Shown here one piece after another: positions 19,476-30,038 of a stretch of 64,000 bases of DNA. The notes beneath the pieces were generated by a model, which was not told the DNA's origin, searched no databases, and saw only the letters and a program-made list of their open reading frames with translations. Position numbers and translations under genes: made by a program. Origin of the DNA: Saccharofermentans sp. (lineage in GTDB: Bacteria > Bacillota > Clostridia > Saccharofermentanales > Saccharofermentanaceae); the NCBI GenBank assembly GCA_024685385.1, contig JAIKVV010000079.1, positions 83,582 to 147,581 of the forward strand. The letters are read 5' to 3'. Numbering within the stretch: position 1 is the first letter of the stretch; each line of letters begins with the position of its first letter.

Positions 19476-20495
19476 ATGAAGATTCTGTTGATAGGCGGAA
19501 CCGGCACGATAAGCATGGCGATCACAAACCTCCTCGCAGGGCGCGGGGAGGAAGTGATCCTTCTTAACAGAGGCACGAGGTCTGCCGAGATTCCTGAAGG
19601 CGTTAAGGTTATCAATTCCGACATTAGCAATGAGGAAGAGGTTTCCCGGATCTTGTCGGGAATGACTTTTGACTGTGTCGGCGAGTTTATTGGCTTCGTC
19701 CCTTCCCAGGTTGAAAGGGATGTAAGGCTCTTTTCGGGCAAGACAAAGCAGTATATCTACATAAGTTCTGCATCGGCTTACCATAAACCTTGTTCATCAT
19801 ATCTGATCAATGAAGGCACTTCTCTTGCAAACCCCTACTGGCAGTATTCCAGGGATAAGATAGCCTGTGAGGAGTATCTGATGGATAGATACCGCAAAGA
19901 TTCTTTCCCTGTCACTATCGTAAGACCCAGTCATACCTACGATCAGCGTTCGGTACCTCTGGGTGTTCACGGAAATAAGGGCTCATGGCAGGTCATAAAG
20001 AGGATAATGGAAGGAAAGAAAGTCATCATTCACGGTGACGGTGAATCCCTTTGGACCATGACCCATAATTCCGATTTTGCAAAGGCTTACGCCGGATTGA
20101 TCGGCAATCCTCATGCAATAGGGGAAGCTTTCCAGATCACCAATGACGAGACTTTGACCTGGAATCAGATATATGAGACGATCGCTTCCGTTTTGGGTAA
20201 GCCCCTTAATGCAGTTCATGTTTCAAGTGAGTTCCTTGCCTCGGTCAGCGGTTACGGTTATGAGGGCAGCCTTACGGGAGATAAGTCCTGTTCTGTCGTT
20301 TTCGATAACAGGAAGATCAAGAAGGCTGTTCCCGGTTTTATTCCGTCTGTAAGATTTGAGCAGGGCGTGCGGGAAACGATCGGATATATCCTGGAGCATC
20401 CCGAATATCAGATCGAAGATCCCGAGTTCGATCAGTGGTGCGATAAGGTGATAGATGCTTTGGATAAGGCAAAGGAGATCATTAAGAATGGTTGA
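19476..20495 (+). CDS. NAD-dependent epimerase/dehydratase family protein
   Basis: 'MKILLIGGTGTISMAITNLL' Rossmann motif; SDR-extended layout. Confidence 0.85.
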   Translation: MKILLIGGTGTISMAITNLLAGRGEEVILLNRGTRSAEIPEGVKVINSDISNEEEVSRILSGMTFDCVGEFIGFVPSQVERDVRLFSGKTKQYIYISSASAYHKPCSSYLINEGTSLANPYWQYSRDKIACEEYLMDRYRKDSFPVTIVRPSHTYDQRSVPLGVHGNKGSWQVIKRIMEGKKVIIHGDGESLWTMTHNSDFAKAYAGLIGNPHAIGEAFQITNDETLTWNQIYETIASVLGKPLNAVHVSSEFLASVSGYGYEGSLTGDKSCSVVFDNRKIKKAVPGFIPSVRFEQGVRETIGYILEHPEYQIEDPEFDQWCDKVIDALDKAKEIIKNG

Positions 20496-21225
20496 TGTCA
20501 GGGGAAGATGGGCTTTCATTACGGGAGCATCAAGAGGTTTGGGAAAACTCTCGGCAAGATTCCTGGCGGAGCGCGGCTGCAATCTGATAGTTCACGGCAG
20601 GAGACTTTCCCACCTTGAGCCTTTGGTCCTTGAACTTAAGAGTCTTGGCGTTGAGGTCTTGCCGGTTGAAGCCGAATTCACGGATCTTGATCAGGTCGAA
20701 AAGATGCTGAGAACGATCGATTCTTTACTCGTTAATGTTGATATCGTGCTTAACAATGCTGGATTCCAGATCGCTTACCGTGAGGACTATTACAAGACTC
20801 CGGCTGATGATTTTACGGTCAGTTTTCTTGTCAATACGACCGCCCCCATGATGATCTGCTATCACTTTTTGCCCCTGATGGAAAAAAGGGGATTCGGACG
20901 GATCGTAAATACGACAAGCGGCATAGACAAGGAGCCGGAGCAGGCAGGATACTCTGCCGCGAAAGCTGCTTTGGATAAGGTTACGAGAGACCTGGGTTCC
21001 AAACTGGAAGGTTCGGATGTAATGATCAATCTGACTGATCCCGGTTGGTGCAGGACCGATCTTGGAGGCCCCAATGCTCCAAACAGCCCGGAAAGCGCCA
21101 TACCCGGCGTTGTCCTCGGAGCTTTTCTGGACGACAAGCATTCCGGGAGGATCATCAGGGCTCAGGAATATAAAGGAATGACAATAGAAGAAGCCGTTAA
21201 GGCAGCGGAGGAAAAGTATGGATAA
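20488..21225 (+). CDS. Short-chain dehydrogenase/reductase
   Basis: 'WAFITGASRGLGKLSARFLAERG', 'LNNAG', 'YSAAKAALDKVTRDL'; ATG at 20488 rather than ORF-track 20455. Confidence 0.9.
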   Translation: MVDVRGRWAFITGASRGLGKLSARFLAERGCNLIVHGRRLSHLEPLVLELKSLGVEVLPVEAEFTDLDQVEKMLRTIDSLLVNVDIVLNNAGFQIAYREDYYKTPADDFTVSFLVNTTAPMMICYHFLPLMEKRGFGRIVNTTSGIDKEPEQAGYSAAKAALDKVTRDLGSKLEGSDVMINLTDPGWCRTDLGGPNAPNSPESAIPGVVLGAFLDDKHSGRIIRAQEYKGMTIEEAVKAAEEKYG

Positions 21226-22393
21226 TTTCACATTTTACAGCCCCACGTATTTCGCATTCGGAAAAGACAGCGAGTGCAAGGCAGGCGAACTGGTAAGAAG
21301 ATTCGGAGGATCCAAGGTTCTTCTCCACTATGGAGGATCTTCTGCAAAGAAGTCAGGCCTCATTGACAGGATCAAAGAGAGCCTGGCAAAAGAAGAAATC
21401 GGCTGCATCGAGCTTGGAGGCGTAAAGCCCAATCCTAGGAGCGGTCTTGTTTATGAAGGGATCGACATCGTAAGAAGAGAAGGCGTCGATTTCATACTTG
21501 CGGCAGGCGGCGGAAGCTCGATCGATTCGGCTAAGGCCATCGCTGCGGGAGCCATGTATGACGGTGATTTTTGGGACCTTTACAGCGGCACTCCCATCAG
21601 GATGGCTCTTCCCGTCGGAACAGTGCTTACCATAGCCGCTGCAGGCAGCGAAGGCTCCGGTGATTCGGTCATTACAAAGGAAGAGGGCATGCTGAAGAGA
21701 GGCACGGGATCGGATCTTATCAGACCTAAGTTTTCCATCCTGAATCCCGCTCTTACACAGACTCTGCCCGCATATCAGACCGCCTGCGGAATAACCGACA
21801 TCATGGCGCACCTTCTCGAAAGGTATCTTACAAATACCAAAGATGTCGTTACCACTGACCGCATGATCGAGGGCTTGCTCCTTGCGATGATCGAGGAGTC
21901 CCCGAAAGTGATAGCCGACCCCGATGATTACGAAGCAAGAGCCAACATAATGTGGGCAGGCATGATGGCACACAACAATTCCTGCGGTGTCGGAAGATCC
22001 CAGGACTGGATCAGCCATGACATAGAACACGAGCTGTCTGCTCTTTATGACTGTGCGCACGGCGCAGGTCTCGCGGTTACCTTCCCTGCATATCTGAGTT
22101 ATGTCTATAAGCACGATATGGGAAGACTCGTGCAGTGGGCAACGAGGGTATGGGGTGTTGAAGAAAGCAAAGAAGATCCCGAATCCGTAATCCTGGAAGG
22201 AATTGCCCGTTATAAGGCCTTCCTCAGGAGCATAGGCATGCCTCAGACGCTTGCCGAGCTCGGCGGATCTGCGGACGATGTAGATACGCTGGCCCATACG
22301 GCCTGCTACGGAAACGGCAGAGACGGAAAACTTCGCGGCTTTGTCGAATTGAATGAGGACGACATCAAACAGATCTACCGTTTGATGATCTGA
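21218..22393 (+). CDS. Iron-containing alcohol dehydrogenase
   Basis: 'FYSPTYFAFGKDS', 'GGGSSIDSAKAIA', 'HDIEHELSALYDCAHGAGLAVTFPAY' signatures. Confidence 0.92.
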   Translation: MDNFTFYSPTYFAFGKDSECKAGELVRRFGGSKVLLHYGGSSAKKSGLIDRIKESLAKEEIGCIELGGVKPNPRSGLVYEGIDIVRREGVDFILAAGGGSSIDSAKAIAAGAMYDGDFWDLYSGTPIRMALPVGTVLTIAAAGSEGSGDSVITKEEGMLKRGTGSDLIRPKFSILNPALTQTLPAYQTACGITDIMAHLLERYLTNTKDVVTTDRMIEGLLLAMIEESPKVIADPDDYEARANIMWAGMMAHNNSCGVGRSQDWISHDIEHELSALYDCAHGAGLAVTFPAYLSYVYKHDMGRLVQWATRVWGVEESKEDPESVILEGIARYKAFLRSIGMPQTLAELGGSADDVDTLAHTACYGNGRDGKLRGFVELNEDDIKQIYRLMI

Positions 22394-22409
22394 TACAGTC
22401 TGTCCGGAG

Positions 22410-22453
22410 ACCGCCCCGGTGGAAGTCCCCCTACTTCGACCGGGGCGGTTTTT
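22410..22453 (+). terminator. Intrinsic terminator
   Basis: ACCGCCCCGGT/ACCGGGGCGGT stem, U-tract. Confidence 0.9.
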
Positions 22454-22526
22454 ATCTTCTGTAGGATGTTATTGACAATTCAGGCATTAAGGATTAATAT
22501 ATTCGCGCATCGGTTCCGATGAACAT

Positions 22527-22603
22527 GCGCCTGTAGCTCAATTGGATAGAGTGTCTGACTACGGATCAGAAGGTTGTGGATTCGATCTCTGCCAGGCGCG
22601 CCA
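22527..22603 (+). tRNA. tRNA-Arg (anticodon ACG), CCA encoded
   Basis: GCGCCTG/CAGGCGC acceptor; anticodon loop CTACGGA; TTCGATC T-loop; 3' G-CCA. Confidence 0.95.
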
Positions 22604-22607
22604 GACA

Positions 22608-22636
22608 GGCTGTCACAGCAAGTGGCAGCCTTTTTT
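22608..22636 (+). terminator. Intrinsic terminator after tRNA-Arg
   Basis: GGCTGTCAC/GTGGCAGCC then TTTTTT. Confidence 0.85.
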
Positions 22637-22661
22637 ATCATCATCTTCAAGGAGGTGCCTC

Positions 22662-23177
22662 ATGAGATTGCTCGTAGTAGTTGACATGCAGAACGATTTT
22701 ATAGACGGGAGCCTGGGATTTGAGGGAGCTTCGGCAATAATCCCCGGAATACTGTCGAGGATCGAAGAATACAAAGCATCGGGTGATGATGTCGTTTATA
22801 CTCTCGATACACATGGTGAGGACTACCTTTCGACTCAGGAAGGGAAGAATCTTCCCGTGGTTCACTGCATTGAGGGAACAGAAGGTCATAAGCTTTGCCC
22901 GGCTCTTGAAGAGGCTCTTTCCGGATGCAGGGAGTTCCTTAAACCCACATTCGGCAGTACGGAATTAGGCGCTTTTATCGCAGCAGCTAATTACGATTCT
23001 ATCGAATTCTGCGGCCTTGTATCCAATATCTGTGTCATCTCCAACGCTATGCTCGCAAAGGCTTTTGCCCCTGAAGCGAAGATCCTGGTCGATTCTTCTC
23101 TGACTGCATCGGCTTTCCCCGAACTTCACGAGGCTGCCATGGATGTTATGAGAGGTGTGCAGATAGAAGTTATCTGA
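22662..23177 (+). CDS. Cysteine hydrolase (isochorismatase/nicotinamidase-like)
   Basis: 'MRLLVVVDMQNDFIDGSL', 'EFCGLVSNICVISNAMLAK'; SD AAGGAGG before ATG 22662; ORF-track start lies inside the tRNA. Confidence 0.9.
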   Translation: MRLLVVVDMQNDFIDGSLGFEGASAIIPGILSRIEEYKASGDDVVYTLDTHGEDYLSTQEGKNLPVVHCIEGTEGHKLCPALEEALSGCREFLKPTFGSTELGAFIAAANYDSIEFCGLVSNICVISNAMLAKAFAPEAKILVDSSLTASAFPELHEAAMDVMRGVQIEVI

Positions 23178-23260
23178 GCTTTTTTTGATTGCATTATGGC
23201 GGTCCGCTGTGTTACAATCCTATTTCGGTTAATAAGAACTAAATAAATGGAGGAAATATA

Positions 23261-24598
23261 ATGGCATCTACGATCGACAAGAAGGACGGCAATCTGGTCG
23301 TCATCAATTTCGAAGCAACTAAGGAAGAACTTGATGCATCCATGCAGAAGGCATATTCCAAGAACAAGGGCAAGTTCCAGGTTCCCGGTTTCCGTAAGGG
23401 TAAGGTACCTTACAAGCTCGTTCTGCAGTACTACGGTGAGGGCGTACTCCTTGAGGACGCTATCACGGATCTTGCAAATACTGCTTATCCCGAGGCTATC
23501 AAGGAGCATGATCTGAAGCCTGTTTCCCGTCCGGAACTCGATGTAGAGTCCATTGATGAGAATGGTGTTAAGTACAATCTCACGGTAACAGTTAAGCCTG
23601 AAGTTAAGCTCGGCGCTTATGAGGGCGTTGAGGTTCCTTACATGAAGCGTGAGGTAACGGATGAGGATATCGACCGCAGCATAGATGCTCTCCGCAGAAG
23701 GAATTCTTCTCTTGAGGAGATCAGCGACAGAGCAGTTCAGGAAGGCGATACGGTCACGATCGACTATGAGGGCTTCAAGGACGGAGTCGCATTCGAAGGC
23801 GGCAAGGGTGAGAACTACAATCTCAAGATCGGATCTCACTCCTTCATTCCCGGCTTCGAAGAGAAGATCATCGGTCATAGCGACGGTGAGGAGTTCACGA
23901 TCGAAGTCAAGTTCCCTGAAGAGTATCACTCCGAAGAGCTTAAGGGTGCTGATGCCACATTCAATGTTAAGATCAATGCGATCAAGGCTGAGGTTATGCC
24001 TGAGCTTGATGATGAGTTCGCCAAGGATGTATCCGAGTTCGATACACTCGATGAGCTCCGCGCAGATATCCGCAAGAAAGAAGAGGAGAGAGCAGAGAAG
24101 GATGCCAAGGCTGCTTTCGAGAACGAGACAGTCCGTGTCGTATGCGACAACGCTGAAGTCGATATCCCTGACGTCATGATCGAGAATGAGATCGAGACGA
24201 TGGCACAGGATCAGGCTATGCGTATGAGCCAGCAGGGTATCGAGCTCGGCATGTATCTTAACTACATCGGCCAGTCCATGGAGGAATACAGAGAGTCCTT
24301 AAAGCCCATGGCAAGGGTTCGCGTTAAGTCTTCTCTCGTTGTTGAGGCAGTTGCCGAGAAGATCAATACCGAGATCACAGACGAGGATTATGAGGAAGAG
24401 ATCAAGGTCATGGCAGACAGCTACCGTATGAGCGTTGAGGATATAAAGAACGCCATCGGTGAAGACAACGAGATGATCAAGGATCAGATCCGCGGCAGAA
24501 AGACCGTTGAATACCTTGCATCCAAGGCTGTCAAGACTGAGCCTAAGCCTGCTGAAGAGGATAAGGCTGAGGAAGCCGCTGCCGAAACAGAAGAGTAA
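23261..24598 (+). CDS. tig: Trigger factor
   Basis: N-terminal 'KFQVPGFRKGKVPYKLV', FKBP domain 'GDTVTIDYEGFKDG'; followed by clpX. Confidence 0.96.
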   Translation: MASTIDKKDGNLVVINFEATKEELDASMQKAYSKNKGKFQVPGFRKGKVPYKLVLQYYGEGVLLEDAITDLANTAYPEAIKEHDLKPVSRPELDVESIDENGVKYNLTVTVKPEVKLGAYEGVEVPYMKREVTDEDIDRSIDALRRRNSSLEEISDRAVQEGDTVTIDYEGFKDGVAFEGGKGENYNLKIGSHSFIPGFEEKIIGHSDGEEFTIEVKFPEEYHSEELKGADATFNVKINAIKAEVMPELDDEFAKDVSEFDTLDELRADIRKKEEERAEKDAKAAFENETVRVVCDNAEVDIPDVMIENEIETMAQDQAMRMSQQGIELGMYLNYIGQSMEEYRESLKPMARVRVKSSLVVEAVAEKINTEITDEDYEEEIKVMADSYRMSVEDIKNAIGEDNEMIKDQIRGRKTVEYLASKAVKTEPKPAEEDKAEEAAAETEE

Positions 24599-24617
24599 TC
24601 TTTAGCGAAAAGATAAG

Positions 24618-24660
24618 AACCGGGACTGTCTCGATTATGGAGACGGTCCCGGTTTCGATT
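24618..24660 (+). terminator. Intrinsic terminator
   Basis: AACCGGGACTGTCT/AGACGGTCCCGGTT stem. Confidence 0.8.
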
Positions 24661-24755
24661 TACAGGCTCGTTACATTTTGCCAAAGCCTATAGATTATTT
24701 AAGAATAATGATAAAATATTAAGTTGTAAGAAGCATTTTAAGAACGAGGTGTTTT

Positions 24756-26090
24756 ATGGCAGGTTCCAAATACGGTTCTGATATGGAAAGAGACATCATC
24801 AGCTGCTCATTCTGCGGTAAATCCGAGTATGAGGTGCCGAGACTCTTTTCAGGTGTTAATTGCTATATCTGCATAGACTGTATCCGCACGGCATACGGAG
24901 TCGTTGCCGAAGAGGAGAAGGTAAGCCGCAAGAGGAAGATGCGCTCCATCAAGCCGTCATCCGTTATCACACCCCATGAGATAAAGGATAAGCTCGACGA
25001 GTATGTAGAGGGCCAGGATGAAGCCAAGATAGCTCTTTCCGTAGCAGTCTATAACCACTACAAGAGAGTTTTCTCGGATCTTCCGGCTGACGATACCGAG
25101 ATCACAAAGAGCAATATCCTCATGCTGGGACCCACGGGAAGCGGTAAGACGCTGCTGGCCCAGACCCTTGCGAGGATCCTTGACGTTCCTTTTGCCGTAG
25201 GTGATGCCACCAACCTTACACAGGCAGGTTATGTCGGCGAAGACGTTGAGAACATACTTCTCAACCTGATCATCGCCGCTGATTATGATATCGAGAGAGC
25301 AAAGGTCGGTATCGTATATATCGATGAGATAGACAAGATAACAAAGAAGACGGAGAACGTGTCGATCACCAGAGACGTCGGCGGCGAAGGCGTTCAACAG
25401 GCTCTCTTGAAGATCCTTGAAAGCACGGTTGCAAATGTTCCTCCCAAGGGCGGACGCAAGCATCCCAACGAAGAGTGCATCAAGATCGATACCACCAATA
25501 TCCTCTTTATCTGCGGCGGTGCCTTCGACGGCCTTGACGAGATAATCTCTTCCAGAGTTGAAGAGAAGAAGTTCGGATTCGATGCGGAAGTCTTGTCGGC
25601 AAGAGAAAAACACTCAGGCGCTTATTTCCATGAAGTCCTTCCCGAGGACCTCATGAAATACGGTCTCATTCCCGAGTTTATCGGTCGTGTACCCGTTACG
25701 GTCGCACTTGATAAGCTCGATTGTGATGCTCTTGTCAATGTCCTTACGAGACCCAAGAATTCCCTTGTAAGACAGTATGTCAAGCTCCTCAAGATGGACG
25801 GTGTCGATCTGAGATTCGAAGAAGAGGCTCTGCGTGCGATCGCAGAGAAGGCTCTTGAGAGGAAGACGGGCGCAAGAGGCCTGTCATCGATCATCGAGGA
25901 CTGCATGAGAAAGGTCATGTATGATGTTCCTTCCGAAAAGGAGATCAAGGAATGCATCATCACCAAGGAGTGCATTACAGAAGGAAAGCAGCCTACACTC
26001 ATCTATAAGAAGAGCAGCAAATCAGCTTCCCAGGCGCATAATCTCAAGTTTAACGATGCATCCGATGCATCTGCGGTATCGCCGGCTTAA
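24756..26090 (+). CDS. clpX: ATP-dependent Clp protease ATP-binding subunit ClpX
   Basis: Zinc finger '[11 protein letters not shown]', '[16 protein letters not shown]', '[11 protein letters not shown]', 'GRVPVTVAL'. Confidence 0.97.
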   Translation: MAGSKYGSDMERDIISCSFCGKSEYEVPRLFSGVNCYICIDCIRTAYGVVAEEEKVSRKRKMRSIKPSSVITPHEIKDKLDEYVEGQDEAKIALSVAVYNHYKRVFSDLPADDTEITKSNILMLGPTGSGKTLLAQTLARILDVPFAVGDATNLTQAGYVGEDVENILLNLIIAADYDIERAKVGIVYIDEIDKITKKTENVSITRDVGGEGVQQALLKILESTVANVPPKGGRKHPNEECIKIDTTNILFICGGAFDGLDEIISSRVEEKKFGFDAEVLSAREKHSGAYFHEVLPEDLMKYGLIPEFIGRVPVTVALDKLDCDALVNVLTRPKNSLVRQYVKLLKMDGVDLRFEEEALRAIAEKALERKTGARGLSSIIEDCMRKVMYDVPSEKEIKECIITKECITEGKQPTLIYKKSSKSASQAHNLKFNDASDASAVSPA

Positions 26091-26118
26091 GGTTAACAGA
26101 ATAACTGACTGCAGATCA

Positions 26119-26145
26119 CAGGTCCCGTCCGGGACCTGTTTTTTG
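26119..26145 (+). terminator. Intrinsic terminator
   Basis: CAGGTCCC/GGGACCTG then TTTTTT. Confidence 0.88.
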
Positions 26146-26259
26146 TCTTGGCCGGGTCAGCTGATATCACATATTTTATTGCCTGTGTCTTATATCGCTC
26201 GTATAATAAGGTTGTCTCCTGTAAAGGACCCGGAATAATTAAAGCGGAGGATAAGATAC

Positions 26260-27207
26260 ATGGCAAAGTATAATATCTGTCTCGACATCGGCGGAACAAA
26301 GGTATTGGGAGCCGTTTTCAATTCGAAAAAAGAGATCATCGCAAGGATCAAGCGCAAGACCACGGAGGACGGGGATTCGACCGATAATGTCGAGGATGTC
26401 ATCATAAGGTCTGTCGAAGAGCTGATCAAGGAATCCGGCATCAAAATGAATGAGATAAATGCAATATCCGCGGGTGCTCCCGGGGTCATCGACCAGGACA
26501 AGGGGATCGTGCTTTTTTCGCCCAATCTCCCCTGGAGAAACTATAATATCAGGAAACCGATAGAAGATAAGTTCGGAGCTCCTTTCCATATCGGAAATGA
26601 CGTAAATCTCGGTGTTCTGGGAGAATATAAATACGGCGTTGCCAAGGGCTTAAAGAATGTAGTAGGCCTCTTTGTCGGAACCGGAATGGGAGGAGGCCTT
26701 ATCCTTGACGGCAAACTCTATACGGGTAACCAGTTTAAGGCAGCCGAATACGGTCACATGATACTGGATCCCGAAGGACCTTTGTGCAACTGCGGTCAGC
26801 GCGGCTGTCTGGAGGCGTTCTCGTCAAAACAGGGAATGTCTGCATACATAAAGCAGCAGGTATCAAGAGGCAGAAAGACCGTTATGGAAGATGCCATAAC
26901 CGGAAGCACATTTAAGGCGAAAGCGCTTAAGAAAGCCTTGAAGAGCGGTGACGAAGTCGCAATAGAAGCAGTCGACAGAGCATGTCATTATCTGGCTGTG
27001 GCATCGGGCAATCTTGTCAATACTTTCAGCCCCGAGATGGTAGTATACGGCGGCGGTGTTATCGAAGCCAACGGTGATTATTTCCTGGAGAAGATACTGA
27101 AGGAAGTTGACAGATATTGCATGCCGTCCATCAGGGATACGGTTAAGTTTGCCAATGCAGCTTTGGGTGATGACTCCATCATATACGGAGCTTTGTCACT
27201 GATCTGA
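26260..27207 (+). CDS. ROK family sugar kinase (glucokinase-like)
   Basis: 'CLDIGGTKVLGAVF', 'GTGMGGGLILDGKLYTG', 'CNCGQRGCLEAFSS' ROK signature. Confidence 0.93.
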   Translation: MAKYNICLDIGGTKVLGAVFNSKKEIIARIKRKTTEDGDSTDNVEDVIIRSVEELIKESGIKMNEINAISAGAPGVIDQDKGIVLFSPNLPWRNYNIRKPIEDKFGAPFHIGNDVNLGVLGEYKYGVAKGLKNVVGLFVGTGMGGGLILDGKLYTGNQFKAAEYGHMILDPEGPLCNCGQRGCLEAFSSKQGMSAYIKQQVSRGRKTVMEDAITGSTFKAKALKKALKSGDEVAIEAVDRACHYLAVASGNLVNTFSPEMVVYGGGVIEANGDYFLEKILKEVDRYCMPSIRDTVKFANAALGDDSIIYGALSLI

Positions 27208-27355
27208 TCCAAAGAGGCAAGATCACAGCAAATAAACTATTAGAAACGTTTGGCGCAGAAGACTTTTATATCGAAAATCCATCCTCAATAAGTACGCGTA
27301 TTATGTTATAATAATCGCTTGAACGACATAAACGCGAAAGAAGGATGATTTTTAC

Positions 27356-30013
27356 ATGCCAAGGATCGATAATATCAATAAGACCTTTGACCCGAACGAG
27401 GCTGAACAGAGGTTATACAGCAGATGGATGGAAGCCGGATATTTTAAGCCGGATGAGGATCCTTCCAAGGAAGCTTTCTCCATCGTAATGCCCCCGCCGA
27501 ACATCACGGGCCAGCTTCATATGGGTCATGCCCTGGATAACACTCTCCAGGATATACTTGCGCGTTACAAGAGAATGAGAGGCTATTCCGTTCTCTGGCT
27601 TCCCGGCACTGACCACGCATCCATTGCAACAGAAGCAAGGATCGTTGAGCAGATGAGAAAAGAAGGCATCTACAAGGAAGATCTCGGAAGAGAAAAGTTC
27701 CTTGAGAGAGCCTGGGCCTGGAAAGAACAGTATGGCGGCAGGATCGTCGAGCAGCTCAAGAAGATAGGTTCTTCCTGCGACTGGTCACGCGAGCGCTTTA
27801 CAATGGATGAAGGCTGCTCTGAGGCCGTAAAGGAAGTTTTTGTTAAGTACTATAATCAGGGACTTATCTACAGGGGAGAGAGGATCATCAACTGGTGTCC
27901 TCATTGCCTTACTTCAATTTCCAACGCTGAGGTTGAATACGAAGATCAGGCCGGCCATTTCTGGCATTTAAGATATCCCCTGGAAGACGGATCAGGTTAT
28001 GTGAATCTTGCAACGACAAGACCTGAGACTCTCTTAGGCGATACAGCAGTTGCAGTCAATCCCAAGGATGAGCGTTATAAGGACATCGTCGGCAAGAACG
28101 TTATCCTGCCCTTGGTTGGCCGTAAGATCCCCGTTGTTGCAGACGACTATGTTGATATCGAATTCGGTACGGGTGTCGTTAAGATCACACCTGCACACGA
28201 CCCTAACGACTTTGAGGTAGGCGCAAGACACGATCTTCCCATCGTCAACGTTCTTACGGAAGATGCAAAGATCACGGAAGACTACCCCAAGTACGCAGGC
28301 ATGGACAGATATGAAGCCCGCAAGGCCATCGTTGCAGATCTTGAAGAGGGCGGATTCCTCATCAAGACGGAAGACTATTCCCACAACGTCGGTACCTGCT
28401 ACCGTTGCGGCACTACGATCGAGCCCCGCGTATCTTTGCAGTGGTTCGTTAAGATGGAAGAACTTGCAAAGCCCGCCATCGAGTGTGTTAAGGACGGAAG
28501 GATCAGATTCGTTCCCGAAAGATTTGACAAGAACTATTTCAACTGGATGGAAGATATCCGTGACTGGTGTATCTCCAGGCAGCTCTGGTGGGGTCACAGG
28601 ATCCCGGCGTTCTATTGTGATGACTGCGGTGAGATCGTTGTAACCAAGGACGAGACTGCAGTATGTCCCAAGTGCGGCAAGGAGATGCGTCAGGATCCCG
28701 ATACTCTCGATACCTGGTTCTCTTCTGCGCTCTGGCCTTTCTCAACAATGGGCTGGCCCGATAAGACAGATGATCTTGCCAAATACTATCCTACGACTAC
28801 TCTCGTAACAGGATACGACATCATAACATTCTGGGTGTCCAGGATGATCGTTGCAGGTATGGCTCACATGAATGACGTTCCTTTCAGGGATGTTCTTATC
28901 CATGGTCTCGTAAGAGATGAGCAGGGAAGGAAGATGAGTAAATCCTTAGGCAACGGTATCGATCCTCTTGAAGTCATTGCAGAGTATGGCACCGATTCCT
29001 TAAGATATGCTCTCGTTACTGGTAATGCTCCCGGTAATGACCAGAGATATCTGCCTTCCAAGGTCAATATGGGAAGAAATCTTTCCAACAAGATGTGGAA
29101 TGCAATGAGATTCGTTGTCATGAATACAGATGACGATGCTGATTTCTCCAAGGTTTCTGCTGATAACTACACATTGGAAGATAAGTGGATCCTTGATAAG
29201 CTTCATACACTGGTCGCAGAGGCTACCGTCAATATCGACAGATATGATTTCGGCGTAGCTCTCCAGAAGACAGTTGATTTCCTCTGGGATGATTTCTGTG
29301 ACTGGTATATCGAGATCTCCAAGACAAGGCTTTTCGACAAGGAGTGTCCTACGAGGATCGAGGCAATGTATCTTCTCAATTATGTTCTTGGCACGGCAGC
29401 AAAGCTTCTGCATCCTTTCATGCCTTTCATTACAGAGGAGATCTTCGATAATCTCGTTATCGACGGCAAGAAGGATTCCATCATGATCGATGTATGGCCC
29501 GATGCTGATGATATTCCGTCTTATAAGGCTGAAGGCAGACAGATGGAGACTTTGATCGATGCGATCAGATCGATCCGTAATGTAAGAGCAGAGATGAATG
29601 TTGCTCCTTCACGCAAGGCCAGCATCATCGTTGTTGCTCCCGAGAAGGCAGTTGCCGACATGTTTGTTGACGGAAAGGCTTTCCTTGAGAAACTTGCATC
29701 CGTTGCAGATCTTGCAACTCAGTCAGATAAGGCAGGCATCCCATCAACAGCAGTAGCCGCAATGTTTGACGGCGGTGAGATCTATATCCCGCTGGAAGAT
29801 CTCATCGATGTCGAAAAAGAACTTGAGCGTCTTGCGTCAGAGAGGGAAAAGCTCGACGGCGAGATCAAGAGAGTTGAAGTCAAGCTTGCCAATACCGAGT
29901 TTGTTTCCAAGGCTCCCGAGAAGGTCGTTAACGCCGAGAGGGAAAAGCTCGAGAAGTACCGCAATATGCATGCTTCGATCGATGACAGGATCAGATCACT
30001 TACAAATAAATAA
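27356..30013 (+). CDS. valS: Valyl-tRNA synthetase
   Basis: 'PPPNITGQLHMGHALDNTLQD', 'KMSKSLGNGIDPL', C-terminal coiled coil. Confidence 0.98.
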   Translation: MPRIDNINKTFDPNEAEQRLYSRWMEAGYFKPDEDPSKEAFSIVMPPPNITGQLHMGHALDNTLQDILARYKRMRGYSVLWLPGTDHASIATEARIVEQMRKEGIYKEDLGREKFLERAWAWKEQYGGRIVEQLKKIGSSCDWSRERFTMDEGCSEAVKEVFVKYYNQGLIYRGERIINWCPHCLTSISNAEVEYEDQAGHFWHLRYPLEDGSGYVNLATTRPETLLGDTAVAVNPKDERYKDIVGKNVILPLVGRKIPVVADDYVDIEFGTGVVKITPAHDPNDFEVGARHDLPIVNVLTEDAKITEDYPKYAGMDRYEARKAIVADLEEGGFLIKTEDYSHNVGTCYRCGTTIEPRVSLQWFVKMEELAKPAIECVKDGRIRFVPERFDKNYFNWMEDIRDWCISRQLWWGHRIPAFYCDDCGEIVVTKDETAVCPKCGKEMRQDPDTLDTWFSSALWPFSTMGWPDKTDDLAKYYPTTTLVTGYDIITFWVSRMIVAGMAHMNDVPFRDVLIHGLVRDEQGRKMSKSLGNGIDPLEVIAEYGTDSLRYALVTGNAPGNDQRYLPSKVNMGRNLSNKMWNAMRFVVMNTDDDADFSKVSADNYTLEDKWILDKLHTLVAEATVNIDRYDFGVALQKTVDFLWDDFCDWYIEISKTRLFDKECPTRIEAMYLLNYVLGTAAKLLHPFMPFITEEIFDNLVIDGKKDSIMIDVWPDADDIPSYKAEGRQMETLIDAIRSIRNVRAEMNVAPSRKASIIVVAPEKAVADMFVDGKAFLEKLASVADLATQSDKAGIPSTAVAAMFDGGEIYIPLEDLIDVEKELERLASEREKLDGEIKRVEVKLANTEFVSKAPEKVVNAEREKLEKYRNMHASIDDRIRSLTNK

Positions 30014-30038
30014 ACCGTAAATATTCAGGAGGTGTTAC

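Noticed and set aside
21353-22297. 314-aa minus-strand ORF
   Set aside because: Antisense to the Fe-ADH gene with clear signatures.
22542-22661. N-terminal extension of the cysteine hydrolase ORF
   Set aside because: It lies inside tRNA-Arg and its terminator; ATG 22662 has a good SD.
27208-27355. T-box upstream of valS
   Set aside because: Gap is only about 150 nt and no T-box core or terminator/antiterminator pair was seen.
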